From Flavobacteriales bacterium (GTDB lineage Bacteria > Bacteroidota > Bacteroidia > CAIKAF01): DNA of 41,493 nucleotides. The position numbers and the translations under genes are program-made. Below the pieces are notes generated by a model that did no database searches, was not told where the DNA came from, and saw only the letters and a program-made list of their open reading frames with translations. The stretch lies in assembly GCA_026936045.1 (NCBI GenBank), contig JAIXKU010000125.1:1-41493 (forward strand), written 5' to 3'. Of the stretch, positions 33,080 through 41,493 are shown one piece after another (position 1 is the first letter of the stretch; every line of letters starts with the position of its first letter).

Positions 33080-33864
33080 ACGGGCGCCAAGTTATATCCC
33101 AAAAAATAGAGCGCCAAAATAAGTAACCCAAGTGCTATGCGATAAATACCAAACACTTTAAATCCATAACGGGTGAGGTAATGAATAAAGGCTTTGATGG
33201 TAACTAGAGCCACAAGCAAGGCTACTATATTGCCTATGGTCAGTATGGTTATATCTGAGCCGGTAAAACCGATTTTGGTATGATACGCATACATCTTATA
33301 GGCCGTTGCTGCCAGCATGGTAGGCATGGCAAGTAAAAAAGAAAATTCGGCAGCTGTCTTACGATTAAGCTTCTGTGTTAAACCACCGATAATAGTAGCA
33401 GCGGATCTGGAAACGCCCGGTATCATAGCAATAACCTGAAAGAACCCTATCACTAAAGCAGAGCGGTTATTTACAGGCTTATTTGTTTTCTCGTTAGCCG
33501 CGAACCATTTGTCAATATATAATAAAATAAAACCGCCCAAGACCAGAGAGATCGCCACAACTATAACATTCTCAAGCAAGGCATCAATATAATCTTTTAA
33601 TAAAAAACCTATGACGGCAGCAGGTAAGAAGGCAATAAGCAATTGGATGTAAAAAGAAAGAGACTGAAAGAAACGTTTGTAATACAATATCATTACAGAG
33701 AGGATGGCACCAAATTGAATGGCAACCGTAAACATCTTGACATAATCGTCACCGGCAATACCAAAAAAAGTGGATGTTAGAATCATGTGCCCTGTGGATG
33801 ATACGGGCAAAAACTCCGTAATACCTTCAACAATGGCTAATACAATAGCTTCAATGAATGTCAC
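33076..33864 (-). CDS. uppP: Undecaprenyl-diphosphatase
   Basis: 262 residues with seven to eight membrane helices. It removes a phosphate from undecaprenyl diphosphate to recycle the lipid carrier of peptidoglycan and other glycans. Diagnostic motifs: [16 protein letters not shown] (residues 13-28) and [15 protein letters not shown]; both carry the conserved Glu/Ser/Arg residues. In bacA-type members overproduction gives bacitracin resistance. The stop overlaps the truB start and the start lies 8 nt after the DUF3098 gene. Confidence 0.95.
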   Translation of the reverse strand: MTFIEAIVLAIVEGITEFLPVSSTGHMILTSTFFGIAGDDYVKMFTVAIQFGAILSVMILYYKRFFQSLSFYIQLLIAFLPAAVIGFLLKDYIDALLENVIVVAISLVLGGFILLYIDKWFAANEKTNKPVNNRSALVIGFFQVIAMIPGVSRSAATIIGGLTQKLNRKTAAEFSFLLAMPTMLAATAYKMYAYHTKIGFTGSDITILTIGNIVALLVALVTIKAFIHYLTRYGFKVFGIYRIALGLLILALYFLGYNLAPV

Positions 33865-33872
33865 TAGGAAAA

Positions 33873-34163
33873 TTATTCTTTGAATTTCTTCATAATACCA
33901 TAACCAATCACCACAAATCCACTGAGTACAACAATGGGTGCTAGTGTGATACGACGAGGATTAAATACGTCTGGATTATAGACATTCGGGTCATCACTTC
34001 TACCACCTATCATTAACAAGAATCCAATTAAGACAATTAACAAACCTATTCCCATCACCATCATATTTTTACGACCTAATGGGAACATACCTGATGTACT
34101 ATCAGGATTTGCCGGCATTGTTTTCTTTACTTTACTCATCTGTCTAGTATTATCAATGGTCAA
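33873..34163 (-). CDS. DUF3098 small membrane protein
   Basis: 96 residues; a second ATG at 34139 ([13 protein letters not shown]) gives 88. Two membrane helices ([20 protein letters not shown] and [20 protein letters not shown]) flank a hydrophilic turn [15 protein letters not shown], the DUF3098 signature. It is usually encoded between ftsX and uppP in Bacteroidota, and here lies 8 nt upstream of uppP. ftsX is absent: the neighbouring upstream gene runs the other way. Function is unknown; a division or envelope role is suggested by position. Confidence 0.88.
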   Translation of the reverse strand: MTIDNTRQMSKVKKTMPANPDSTSGMFPLGRKNMMVMGIGLLIVLIGFLLMIGGRSDDPNVYNPDVFNPRRITLAPIVVLSGFVVIGYGIMKKFKE

Positions 34164-34232
34164 AAATATATAAATTGATTGAATAATCGTATGCCTTTTT
34201 TATTAAAGCTACGGGTATTATGTGATAATCTG

Positions 34233-34240
34233 TAATTTTG
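34233..34240 (+). promoter_or_regulatory. -7 element (TAATTTTG) before the acyltransferase
   Basis: TAATTTTG matches TAnnTTTG and lies 25 nt upstream of the ATG at 34266. The TTG at 34242 that could lengthen the protein lies directly against this element, so ATG 34266 is preferred. Confidence 0.45.
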
Positions 34241-34265
34241 TTTGTTTAGAAAGTATTTTGAGGAA

Positions 34266-35045
34266 ATGAGACAGTTCAAGAATCTGTTATCAGTTGTTTG
34301 GGAGGTTATTTTCATTATTCAGTTTATAGGCTGGTTGCTTATTTTTTATTTTCCGTTACTGATATTGTTTACAAGAGAAGCGTGGTGGCCGGCATCAATG
34401 AAAATACAACGATTTTGGGCCGGTTGGCTTCGTGTGACAATGGGTATTTGTACACATATTGATTATGAAATACCTTTGGGGAAAGATCAGTCTTATATTT
34501 ATGTAGCAAATCATAGCAGCTTTCTCGATATTTTGGTGGCATACAAATATATCCCCGGCTATTTTCATTTTATGGCTAAAGGCTCATTGGCGCGCGTGCC
34601 GTTGTTTCGTATCATGTTTTGGAGAACACATATTCCGTTTGAACGAGGAAAGGTATTGGAATCTTCGCGTGCTTATCAACGTGCAGTTAATGATTTGGCT
34701 AAAGGATATAGTGTGTTAATTTATCCGGAAGGCACACAAAATAACAAGCGCTATACGTTGTTACCTTTTCGAACAGGAGCTTTTCGTATGTCTGTAGAAA
34801 CAGGCACACCCATTGTACCGGTTACTTGTCTGAATAATTTGGATATATTACCACATCAATCGGATCTGTTTAGACCCCATCCCGGTGGGCCGGGACATTT
34901 GTATATTAAGGTGGGCAAACCGATTTATCCGCATGAATGTTACCACGATATGGTGAAATTAAAAGAAAAAGTATTTACTATTGTCATGCAAAACTTATCA
35001 GACTATGCAGCACATCAATCAAAATACCGTGGCAAGATTGGCTGA
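34266..35045 (+). CDS. 1-acyl-sn-glycerol-3-phosphate acyltransferase (PlsC-like)
   Basis: 259 residues from ATG 34266. An N-terminal membrane segment (residues ~10-37) is followed by the acyltransferase motifs: NHSSFLD (H83-X4-D88, block I), IPFERGK (block II), YPEGTQ (154-158, block III) and PIVPVT (block IV). It adds the second acyl chain to lysophosphatidic acid at the inner membrane. gatC begins inside the last 41 nt in another frame, so the two are co-expressed. Confidence 0.9.
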   Translation: MRQFKNLLSVVWEVIFIIQFIGWLLIFYFPLLILFTREAWWPASMKIQRFWAGWLRVTMGICTHIDYEIPLGKDQSYIYVANHSSFLDILVAYKYIPGYFHFMAKGSLARVPLFRIMFWRTHIPFERGKVLESSRAYQRAVNDLAKGYSVLIYPEGTQNNKRYTLLPFRTGAFRMSVETGTPIVPVTCLNNLDILPHQSDLFRPHPGGPGHLYIKVGKPIYPHECYHDMVKLKEKVFTIVMQNLSDYAAHQSKYRGKIG

Positions 35046-35298
35046 ACTGGCTAAATTGGAATTTTCCGAAGCGGAAGCTAATGAACTGCTGCAGGATCTG
35101 AATCGTATCCTTGCATTTGTAAATAAACTTCAGACGTTAGATACCGAAGCCTTAGATCCTTTGGTGTATATGAATGAAGAACCTGTTATTCTACGACCTG
35201 ATGTAGTGGTTGAGGAGCTGACACATGAAGAGATTCTCTGCAACGCACCCAAAAAAGACTCGGACTATTTTCGAGTACCAAAAGTGTTGGATAAATAA
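35005..35298 (+). CDS. gatC: Asp-tRNA(Asn)/Glu-tRNA(Gln) amidotransferase subunit C
   Basis: 97 residues from the ATG at 35005 (MQHINQNTVARLAELAKLEF); a non-ATG start at 34981 would only add eight residues. The GatC pattern is clear: VARLAELAKLEFSEAEAN, LNRILAFVNKLQTLDTE, EPLVYMNEE-type turn and the C-terminal APKKDSDYFRVPKVLD. GatC is a stabilising strap of GatCAB. It overlaps the acyltransferase end by 41 nt. Its partner gatA is about 33 kb away in this window. Confidence 0.95.
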   Translation: MQHINQNTVARLAELAKLEFSEAEANELLQDLNRILAFVNKLQTLDTEALDPLVYMNEEPVILRPDVVVEELTHEEILCNAPKKDSDYFRVPKVLDK

Positions 35299-35358
35299 AT
35301 AGTTTCTGCCTTTACTTAGGTAAAGAACAGCATTGGGGAGAAAAGATTTTCGATAAGA

Positions 35359-37158
35359 TTAAAGTTGAGTCAAGTGATCGGCCAGTCGTAATGAAAGCGC
35401 CATTATGGTCACTTGTGGATTAACGCCCGGCGATGAAGGCAAAACAGAGCCATCGCAGATATAAATATTTTCAGCACCATTTAATTTCAATGATGTGTCC
35501 ACTATGCGACCTATCCCGGCTGTTCCCAAGGGATGGAACCCACTTAGCATAATATGATGTGGTTTAATAGGTGGCAGTTTATTTAATTCTTCGACAGAGT
35601 GTATCTCAATCGGTTTTATGCCGCCATAAGGCATCAGCACGCTATCTGCGCCGGCTGCAAGAAAAGCTTCAGCCAAAATGTGCAGACCGAATGTCAGATC
35701 ATCCGTATCGTCAGGATGAAGATTGTATTTTAGGAATGGTTGACCGGAAAGATATATGACACGACCAACCGCTCTGTCGCGCACCATAATACCAAAACTG
35801 GCTAAGGACTCTATCCGGCTGCGCCATATATTAAATCTTTCGCCGCCAACTGATAGAATCGGTGATGTTAGACTTTTGGGTGTATGAATGCCTTCTAAAG
35901 TCACACGAGGTCGTTCGGATACTCTGTATCCCATACCTTGTGGAATACCGGCAAAGCCAATATATTGATTAGGGAAATATGCAAAGATTTTTGTTGCAGG
36001 ATGAATTTGCAGATGATGCCCTGCTTTGCGCCACGCTGATCCTAACTTGTTTGTTTGTAATAACCTTGGTGTAAGGAGTGCACCGGCAGAGATGATAAGT
36101 TTCTTTCCCTTAAAATGATATGTTTTCTCACCCCGTACAGCTTGCACCTCCACCAATCCGGCTCTTTCCTTAATATGATTCACCTCTGTTTTTGAGAGTA
36201 GTACGGCACCGTTTTGGATTGCTTGGGGTAAATAAGCTAAATCAGTGCTTTGTTTTGCCCCTTTTGGACAACCAAAAGCACAACGCCCGGTCCCCTTGCA
36301 GTCTATAATATTACGCGGTAGCACATACGTATCAGGTCTGCCAATCCGATTCATGCCTTCACGAAACAAACGCGATGATTCGCTTTGAACGTTGTCATCC
36401 GGCAAGCAAATATGGATATCGTCTTTTATGCGGTCAAGATAAGATTGCAATGCGCCATTGGAAAAATCAGTTCCCCAGTTCTCATCCCAATGTATAAGGC
36501 ATTCATGTAAAGGATTTAGTGATGTACCCGAGTTGATACTTGTTGTACCACCTACTGTTTGTCCGGCAAATACCATCAGCGTATTACCGTTGAGTGTAGA
36601 TACAAAACCTTGTGAGAGATATTGTTTTTCCAAGACCATGCCCGGGGGGTCTATTTGTACCAGTCCGCCTTTCTCAATGATGAGTACACGTTTTCCTTTC
36701 TTAGCTAACTCAGCAGCAACAGGTGCTCCACCAGCTCCCGTACCGATAATGATATAATCGGCTGTTTCGTATTCATCCCAGGAGGGGATATTTTCACAAA
36801 CCGCATGAAGCGGATGGCTATAGGTTTTCTTCTCTTCCGGTTCTTTTTCTAGAACTTGTGATAAGGGATAAAATATAAAAATGGCCAGTAATCTAACAAA
36901 GGCGAATTGGTGTTCTCGAAAAAGGCTGCAAAATTTTAGGAATTCTGTTTTGTCTAATGTATGTGCCCGACGTAGTTTTCCCATTAAGAATAAGGGGCCA
37001 AGAAAATTGACAATACAAATAAGTACAGGATACCCTTTTGCATGATAATATGGGAATCGCTCAACACGTGAGTGTGCCCTCTCATATTGTTCGTCTAATA
37101 ATTCAACAGGAACACCAGCCAGCCATAACCACTTCTTTGCAAAACGGCCTTTCTTCAT
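35359..37158 (-). CDS. GMC family oxidoreductase with Cys motif (fatty-alcohol/sterol oxidase-like)
   Basis: 599 residues. The first ~130 residues carry two hydrophobic segments (about 44-60 and 86-102) and resemble the N-terminal extension of membrane-bound GMC alcohol oxidases. The FAD-binding Rossmann motif is DYIIIGTGAGGAPVAAELAK (134-153). A Cys-rich CKGTGRCAFGC (C287, C293, C297) is followed by PKGAKQSTDLAYL. The C-terminal domain has LSGFHPLGTAGIGRIVD, with the expected active-site His, and NPQVTIMALSLRLADHL. GMC enzymes oxidise alcohols with FAD. Its ATG overlaps the stop of the second GMC gene by 4 nt. Confidence 0.9.
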   Translation of the reverse strand: MKKGRFAKKWLWLAGVPVELLDEQYERAHSRVERFPYYHAKGYPVLICIVNFLGPLFLMGKLRRAHTLDKTEFLKFCSLFREHQFAFVRLLAIFIFYPLSQVLEKEPEEKKTYSHPLHAVCENIPSWDEYETADYIIIGTGAGGAPVAAELAKKGKRVLIIEKGGLVQIDPPGMVLEKQYLSQGFVSTLNGNTLMVFAGQTVGGTTSINSGTSLNPLHECLIHWDENWGTDFSNGALQSYLDRIKDDIHICLPDDNVQSESSRLFREGMNRIGRPDTYVLPRNIIDCKGTGRCAFGCPKGAKQSTDLAYLPQAIQNGAVLLSKTEVNHIKERAGLVEVQAVRGEKTYHFKGKKLIISAGALLTPRLLQTNKLGSAWRKAGHHLQIHPATKIFAYFPNQYIGFAGIPQGMGYRVSERPRVTLEGIHTPKSLTSPILSVGGERFNIWRSRIESLASFGIMVRDRAVGRVIYLSGQPFLKYNLHPDDTDDLTFGLHILAEAFLAAGADSVLMPYGGIKPIEIHSVEELNKLPPIKPHHIMLSGFHPLGTAGIGRIVDTSLKLNGAENIYICDGSVLPSSPGVNPQVTIMALSLRLADHLTQL

Positions 37159-38765
37159 GCTTTTTCTTCTAAGATTTCTTCAATCGGACGTTTGGTATTA
37201 CCTTCTTTCTCTTTAATAAATGACATGGCATATTCACTTAATGCAGTGATAGTTAAGCTTGGATTAACGCCTATATTGCATGGTACGATTGAGCCGTCAA
37301 GAATATAAAAATCAGGATAGCGGAATACCTGCATCTTATCGTTTATCACTCCATTTTTTTCATCTGTCCCCATAGGGCAGCCACCCAAGATATGTGCCGT
37401 TGATGACATGTTGAACAAAACCTCTGTAATCGCATTCTGCGGTATGCCGTTCACCTTCTTGGCATAATCATACATGACTTTCTGACCAATATCAATATAA
37501 GCAGGCACTTTGTTTTCTTTTTTAGTTTTCATCGCAATACCGGGGAACGGAAACCGCTTGTATATCATCTTCATCGAACTGTCAAGAGTTTGCATGACTA
37601 AAAAGATAACCGATTTTTCCGCCCATTTTCCGTCTGTTAGCATCTTAAAGAAACGCCACGGATGCGTGATGATGGTACCGAATAAACGCAGTGTTCGTAC
37701 AATCGGATGACCAGCGCCGGAGGCCAATGTGGAAAACAGCTTCATACCATTAGAACCGTTAGGATATTTGACAACCTCAATATGCGTATGATCATCCGGA
37801 TTGAAAACAGAGGTAATGGCTAATCCATGATTTAATTTTTCATTTCGTGCGGTTACACCGAGTAATGATTCAGAGTTGGTGCGAATGTTTTCACCAAGTT
37901 TCTCCGAGAGATGAGGCAGGGTATTGTATTTATGTTTTTGTTTTAATAATAAATCCATTGTACCTAATACGCCACCCGACACAACAATTCCTTTTGATTT
38001 ATATACCTTCTTCTTTTTATTAAAGACGGATGTGCTGGATTGGGTATGGATATGATAATAGGTGCCATCAAACTGTATTTTTACGACTCTTGTTTTCGCC
38101 AAAATCTCAGTGCCGTTTTTCTGAGCAAAGAACAAATAATTTTTATCAAGAGTGTTCTTGGCACTATGCCTGCATCCGACCATACAGCCGGCACATTGTG
38201 TACACCCTTTTCGTAATGGCCCTAATCCTTTGAAATAAGGATCGGTTTCTTTTTCGGTGTTGCCAAAATACACACCTACATCTACGCCTTTGTAAGAGGA
38301 GGCTCTGCCCATTTCTACGGCCAGTTCTTTAAGCACCTGATCGGCACGATCGAACGATTGGTTTGTTACCGTACCAAGCATAAATTTGGCCTTTTCATAA
38401 AAAGGGGTTAATGTTTTCTTCCAGTCTTTGAGATGCGCCCATACCGGATTCTGAAAAAACTCATCCGGCGGAAACATGTGCGTATTGGCATAGACTAAGC
38501 TGCCACCGCCCACGCCTACGCCGCTCAGGATGAAAACCTCCCTGAAAAAGGATAATTTCTGAATACCAAACCAGCGAAGTGCCGGCGCCCAAAAATAGTT
38601 TTTAAAATGCCAGTTGGTGCGAGGAAAATCTTCTGAGCGATAGGCTTTCCCCTTTTCAATTACCAGTACGCGATATCCCTTCTCACTCAATCGCATAGCC
38701 GATACCGCCCCTCCAAAGCCTGAGCCGATAACAATATAGTCTAAAATATATTCATTGTTTGCCAT
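37155..38765 (-). CDS. GMC family oxidoreductase (cholesterol-oxidase-like) with ferredoxin-like Cys motif
   Basis: 536 residues. FAD motif YIVIGSGFGGAVSAMRLSEKG (10-30), then GVGVGGGSLVYANT. A tight CTQCAGCMVGC (C188, C191, C194, C198; CX2CX2CX3C) resembles a [4Fe-4S] binding motif, though GMC enzymes of this group are not proven to hold a cluster. Active-site region: STAHILGGCPMGTDEKNGVI and GVNPSLTITALSEYAMSFI at the end. It lacks a signal peptide. Upstream, the lipocalin-like membrane protein stops 23 nt before its ATG; downstream it overlaps the other GMC gene by 4 nt. Confidence 0.9.
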   Translation of the reverse strand: MANNEYILDYIVIGSGFGGAVSAMRLSEKGYRVLVIEKGKAYRSEDFPRTNWHFKNYFWAPALRWFGIQKLSFFREVFILSGVGVGGGSLVYANTHMFPPDEFFQNPVWAHLKDWKKTLTPFYEKAKFMLGTVTNQSFDRADQVLKELAVEMGRASSYKGVDVGVYFGNTEKETDPYFKGLGPLRKGCTQCAGCMVGCRHSAKNTLDKNYLFFAQKNGTEILAKTRVVKIQFDGTYYHIHTQSSTSVFNKKKKVYKSKGIVVSGGVLGTMDLLLKQKHKYNTLPHLSEKLGENIRTNSESLLGVTARNEKLNHGLAITSVFNPDDHTHIEVVKYPNGSNGMKLFSTLASGAGHPIVRTLRLFGTIITHPWRFFKMLTDGKWAEKSVIFLVMQTLDSSMKMIYKRFPFPGIAMKTKKENKVPAYIDIGQKVMYDYAKKVNGIPQNAITEVLFNMSSTAHILGGCPMGTDEKNGVINDKMQVFRYPDFYILDGSIVPCNIGVNPSLTITALSEYAMSFIKEKEGNTKRPIEEILEEKA

Positions 38766-38788
38766 GGTATAAACGTCATTTGGCTGTT

Positions 38789-40168
38789 TTATAAATCTAT
38801 TGGTTGCGAAGGCGAATGGCGTGTGACAATTTCAAACGCAGCCGTATTCCTTGCTTCAAGAACACGCACATTTTTGGTTTTCTTGTTTATGAGTTCTAAA
38901 GAAAGCTTACTGAGTTTACTGTTATGACACCAAAGTTTTGAGCCGTCTGTATCCGTATATTCAACGATTGCGGGTGATTGTAGCATAGCCGTTCCTGAAA
39001 TGATATACTCGGCATTATCTGCTTTAAACTGCCAGCATTTTTCATCTTCCTGTATGGTTGAGGTGGCGTGTAATAATGTTTTTATCGTTGTAAAATGATG
39101 CTTTACTCCATTCTCAAATAATACAAAGGATGATAGCGGTCGGGTAATCTTGCCTCTTTTATTTAATCTGGCAGATATACCTTCGAATACGATACTGTCT
39201 GCATTGTCAAAATGATTACAATGTGCCCAAGCCCAGAGATGCGGACTTTGCGTGCCATATATATGACCGATATTTCCTGTTTTGTTTTGGAACGTATAGG
39301 TTTTATCCTTGATAGTTATGGAGCCGCTGAATCGTAGATCTGTATAGCAAGAATCGTAAGTACTTTGTGTAATACCTAATAAATGAATTAATCCGGGTTT
39401 ATGCCTGTGTGATGCACCGGTTGATTCAAAAGAAAGATTCCAGACAATATCGCCGGCAGAACCGATGGCATTTGCTTCATCCAAATGCTGATTTCCGATA
39501 TGAAATACTTGTCTCTTATTATAAAAACGTGTGGGGTCTGATGATTCAGGCAAAATGACTATATTGCCGGGTGTAAGGGTTTCTATCGGCCATACGTTTT
39601 TTCCAGTTTTAATGTCTCCTTGATCAAAACAAATAGCCCATGTATTAGCTGTCTGCTCTTTTCCTTTCAGTAGGGTGTATCGAAACCAGAAAGCCATGTT
39701 GGCATCAATATCTATTTTACCATACCATACTTCAGAAAATTTCTTCTTTTTGTTGTTGAATTGCTGAAGAAAATAATGATTCTTATCTTTTGTCAGATTG
39801 TGTGATATAATTAGTGTTATCGCTACAAAAAAATCGGCCAAGGCTGCCAATAACCAAACGGATCCGGCGGTGATGGATGCAAACAAAAACCCAAAAACAC
39901 TGATAAATTTGGCGGTTACCAACATGCGGCATAAAGTTTTATTTTCTGGATTTGATGCGCTATACCATGATAATATGGTCAACAATCCCATTAAGGAAAG
40001 TGTGAGATAAAACCATAGTGTGCCGCTTGCTGAAACGATATAGCCTTTAAGACCCATGGTAAGGCCTAAGCTATTAAGCTGCATGCCAAGCTCTACAGGA
40101 AAGAGAGCAAATAATAAACCTACAATCAGAAAAACGATACTCCAAATTCTTGCTACAAAAGCGTACAT
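38789..40168 (-). CDS. Membrane protein with C-terminal AttH/lipocalin-like domain
   Basis: 459 residues. Four membrane helices at about residues 8-27, 46-68, 83-102 and 105-124 form an N-terminal module. A ~330-residue soluble part is rich in strands and carries GNIGHIYGTQSPHLWAWAHCN, a motif I associate with lipocalin-like AttH/CrtC or tocopherol-cyclase-like proteins that bind hydrophobic molecules. No catalytic site is certain. It is first in a run with the two GMC oxidases (23 nt gap), which suggests it presents a lipid-like substrate at the membrane. Identification of the C-terminal domain is tentative; the operon structure is plain. Confidence 0.6.
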   Translation of the reverse strand: MYAFVARIWSIVFLIVGLLFALFPVELGMQLNSLGLTMGLKGYIVSASGTLWFYLTLSLMGLLTILSWYSASNPENKTLCRMLVTAKFISVFGFLFASITAGSVWLLAALADFFVAITLIISHNLTKDKNHYFLQQFNNKKKKFSEVWYGKIDIDANMAFWFRYTLLKGKEQTANTWAICFDQGDIKTGKNVWPIETLTPGNIVILPESSDPTRFYNKRQVFHIGNQHLDEANAIGSAGDIVWNLSFESTGASHRHKPGLIHLLGITQSTYDSCYTDLRFSGSITIKDKTYTFQNKTGNIGHIYGTQSPHLWAWAHCNHFDNADSIVFEGISARLNKRGKITRPLSSFVLFENGVKHHFTTIKTLLHATSTIQEDEKCWQFKADNAEYIISGTAMLQSPAIVEYTDTDGSKLWCHNSKLSKLSLELINKKTKNVRVLEARNTAAFEIVTRHSPSQPIDL

Positions 40169-40224
40169 GCTAATCGTGTTTAAATAGGTAATAAATGTAG
40201 CATGAATTTATGAGATATGTATTT

Positions 40225-41232
40225 CTACTTCATACGCACCTGAATATAATCTGGAATTTGTTTTTCCTTCTTTAATTCTTTCATCTTTGCAACATAAGCG
40301 GTATATAGCTCACCGGCCTTCTCTGTTTCCTTTATCAAATAGTACGCATCTGCCTCTTGCAGTAATAAGCCTGTTGACGATGGGAACCATTTTTTATACG
40401 TTTTACAGAGTTTAATAGCTTGATCAGACATTCTTGCTTCGTTGATATACAGTAGATATTCAACCAGGATATCATGAAACTCTGTAAGCGTAAGACCAAA
40501 CAAATTCTTTCCAAAATGGTTCTTCATGTCTTCCTCAGAACTCATCTCCTCCGTCCACTTCCATCCACGATAATTTAGTACAGATTGTAATAAAGTGATC
40601 GCCTCCTTAAATTTTTTCTTCTTGGCTTGTTCATTGGCAATTGGACGCATAGCTTTAAGTAGTTTGGAGCCAATCTCCTCTGTATTAATATAGCTCTCAG
40701 GAAATCTCAAAGAATCATAGGTGCGTAACGCTTCTTCAGCTTTTTGTTGTTTGAGCAGCAGAGAGGCTCGGTTCATAATACCGATTGACTCATCTGTACT
40801 CTCATATCTTTCAAAGACAAGCGACTCGTCAGCCCAATTAAAGATACCACATACAATTTCTGTTCTTTTATCCAGCATGGAACAAAGCGTCACTTTCCCG
40901 TCGTTGCTATATGTACAGCTTCTAAAGCCTTCAGGATTAAATGGCATGTCGTGCTGAACTTCATGAATAATGATAATATCGTTATCATTGATTTCTCCGT
41001 ACAAAAGAAGTTTCTTGTTTTTCTTGTTATAAGCAATGGCGGCTCCTTTGTATTTTGTAAAAAGCTTTACCCTATTTGTTTCAATGCTGGTAATGAAGAT
41101 ATGATCCGGCAATTCGTGTCTGTTAACGGCGGCTTGAGCTGATAGCATAAAAGGAAAGAGCAGAAATGAAACCAGAACAATTATCTTACGGAGATTGAAA
41201 TTAAATCTTATCATACTAGCTATATTTATCAA
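40225..41232 (-). CDS. Secreted protein with C-terminal TPR-like helices
   Basis: 335 residues; ATGs at 41232 and 41214 are possible starts, both ahead of the signal sequence (RKIIVLVSFLLFPFMLSAQA). Residues ~35-150 are a strand-rich, unrecognised part (IFITSIETNRVKLFTKYKGA, KLLLYGEINDNDIIIIHEV). The remaining ~180 are helical with TPR-like periodicity (NRASLLLKQQKAEEALRTYD, AIKLCKTYKKWFPSSTGLLL, AYYLIKETEKAGELYTAYVA). No enzyme motif. A 56-nt gap separates it from the lipocalin-like gene; it may belong to the same transcript, but this is unproven. Confidence 0.7.
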   Translation of the reverse strand: MINIASMIRFNFNLRKIIVLVSFLLFPFMLSAQAAVNRHELPDHIFITSIETNRVKLFTKYKGAAIAYNKKNKKLLLYGEINDNDIIIIHEVQHDMPFNPEGFRSCTYSNDGKVTLCSMLDKRTEIVCGIFNWADESLVFERYESTDESIGIMNRASLLLKQQKAEEALRTYDSLRFPESYINTEEIGSKLLKAMRPIANEQAKKKKFKEAITLLQSVLNYRGWKWTEEMSSEEDMKNHFGKNLFGLTLTEFHDILVEYLLYINEARMSDQAIKLCKTYKKWFPSSTGLLLQEADAYYLIKETEKAGELYTAYVAKMKELKKEKQIPDYIQVRMK

Positions 41233-41412
41233 TCAACTATTTAGGGAGGTATTGTTAAATACTTCTATATGTAAAAATAGAAAGCATGTCTGTTAGACAA
41301 AACGAAATTAAGATTTATATTGAAAAAACCAAATTTTAATGAGTATAATAGGCTGAATCCCTGTATAGCAGGAGCCGAATATTAATTAAATCTGATTAAT
41401 AGTGTTTTGAGG

Positions 41413-41446
41413 AAAATAAAAAAGCCCCGAATTTTCCGAGGCTTTT
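41413..41446 (-). terminator. Rho-independent terminator after tRNA-Asp
   Basis: On the minus strand the stem AAAAGCCTCG pairs with CGGGGCTTTT (41446-41437 with 41429-41420; one G-U pair), followed by TTTTATTTTCC. It directly follows the tRNA 3' end. Confidence 0.8.
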
Positions 41447-41493
41447 GGCGGTCTGGACGGGACTCGAACCCGCGACCCCGTGCGTGACAGGCA
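41446..41493 (-). tRNA. tRNA-Asp (GTC), 5' part beyond the window
   Basis: The minus strand reads, from the window edge, TGCCTGTCACGCACGGGGTC (anticodon arm with GTC in CTGTCAC), a T arm GCGGG-TTCGAGT-CCCGT and the 3' acceptor CCAGACC, discriminator G, then CCA. CCA is encoded here, unlike tRNA-Phe. The D arm and 5' acceptor strand lie outside. Confidence 0.9.

Noticed and set aside
35310-35335. Hairpin CTTTAC-TTAG-GTAAAG between gatC and the GMC gene
   Set aside because: Only 6 bp, A/T-rich and no T run; too weak to call a terminator.
1-41493. CRISPR arrays, complete prophage or complete integrative element
   Set aside because: No regularly spaced direct repeats and no integrase, capsid, relaxase or cas genes were seen on either strand.

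Overview
The window looks like chromosome from a Bacteroidota (Bacteroidetes) species, possibly an environmental Chitinophagales- or Sphingobacteriales-like lineage; order and genus cannot be fixed from the sequence alone. Evidence for the phylum: two proteins end in type IX secretion (T9SS) sorting domains; several promoters fit the Bacteroidetes -7 consensus TAnnTTTG; and several gene orders are familiar from this phylum (DUF4290-murA, tsaE-ald, DUF3098-uppP-truB, coaX-barrel-TPR-lptC). There are two membranes with LPS export (lptC), TonB-independent beta-barrels and lipoproteins. Code 11 is used: tsaE and the DUF4290 gene both stop at TGA.

Layout. 1-2.8 kb (minus): 5' part of a lytic transglycosylase, a decayed gene fragment, gatA and tatA. 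2.9-6.7 kb (plus): a tiny lipoprotein, an outer-membrane barrel, DUF4290 protein, murA with Asp in place of the usual catalytic Cys, and a TlpA-type thioredoxin closed by a clear terminator. 6.9-14.3 kb (plus): tsaE, alanine dehydrogenase, a small membrane protein, two TPM-domain proteins, a PorE-like TPR/PD40/CRD/OmpA lipoprotein and a secreted transglutaminase-like protein. 14.3-18.6 kb (minus): coaX, outer-membrane barrel, TPR protein, lptC and a 56-residue membrane protein. 18.7-22.1 kb (plus): tRNA-Phe, an orphan TrkA-type K+ channel regulator, an M43-type T9SS-secreted metalloprotease and methylmalonyl-CoA epimerase. 22.1-25.1 kb (minus): an unusually long leuS.

25.1-28.1 kb is the accessory part. 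It has an ATPase/DUF4143 gene with its own promoter, then a scrap of a restriction-methyltransferase-like gene (start fused to end, start codon lost), a Y1 (RAYT/IS200-like) transposase pseudogene broken by one TGA and preceded by two hairpins, a second related methyltransferase tail, and about 400 bases of structured non-coding DNA. It sits between housekeeping genes and looks like a decaying insertion hotspot.

28.1-34.2 kb (minus): DUF5684 protein and the run DUF3098-uppP-truB-FG-GAP T9SS protein-thioredoxin-like-meaB. 34.2-35.3 kb (plus): plsC-type acyltransferase and gatC. 35.4-40.2 kb (minus): a compact operon of a membrane protein with a lipocalin/AttH-like domain and two Cys-rich GMC oxidoreductases, the best candidate here for an undescribed pathway, probably oxidation of a lipid alcohol or sterol-like compound. 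The window ends with a TPR-like secreted protein and a truncated tRNA-Asp on the minus strand.

Functional links: gatA and gatC encode two subunits of one amidotransferase (gatB not seen); mce and meaB both serve the methylmalonyl-CoA pathway (mutase not seen); murA, uppP, the lytic transglycosylase and lptC build or remodel the envelope; the metalloprotease and the FG-GAP protein are likely T9SS cargo.
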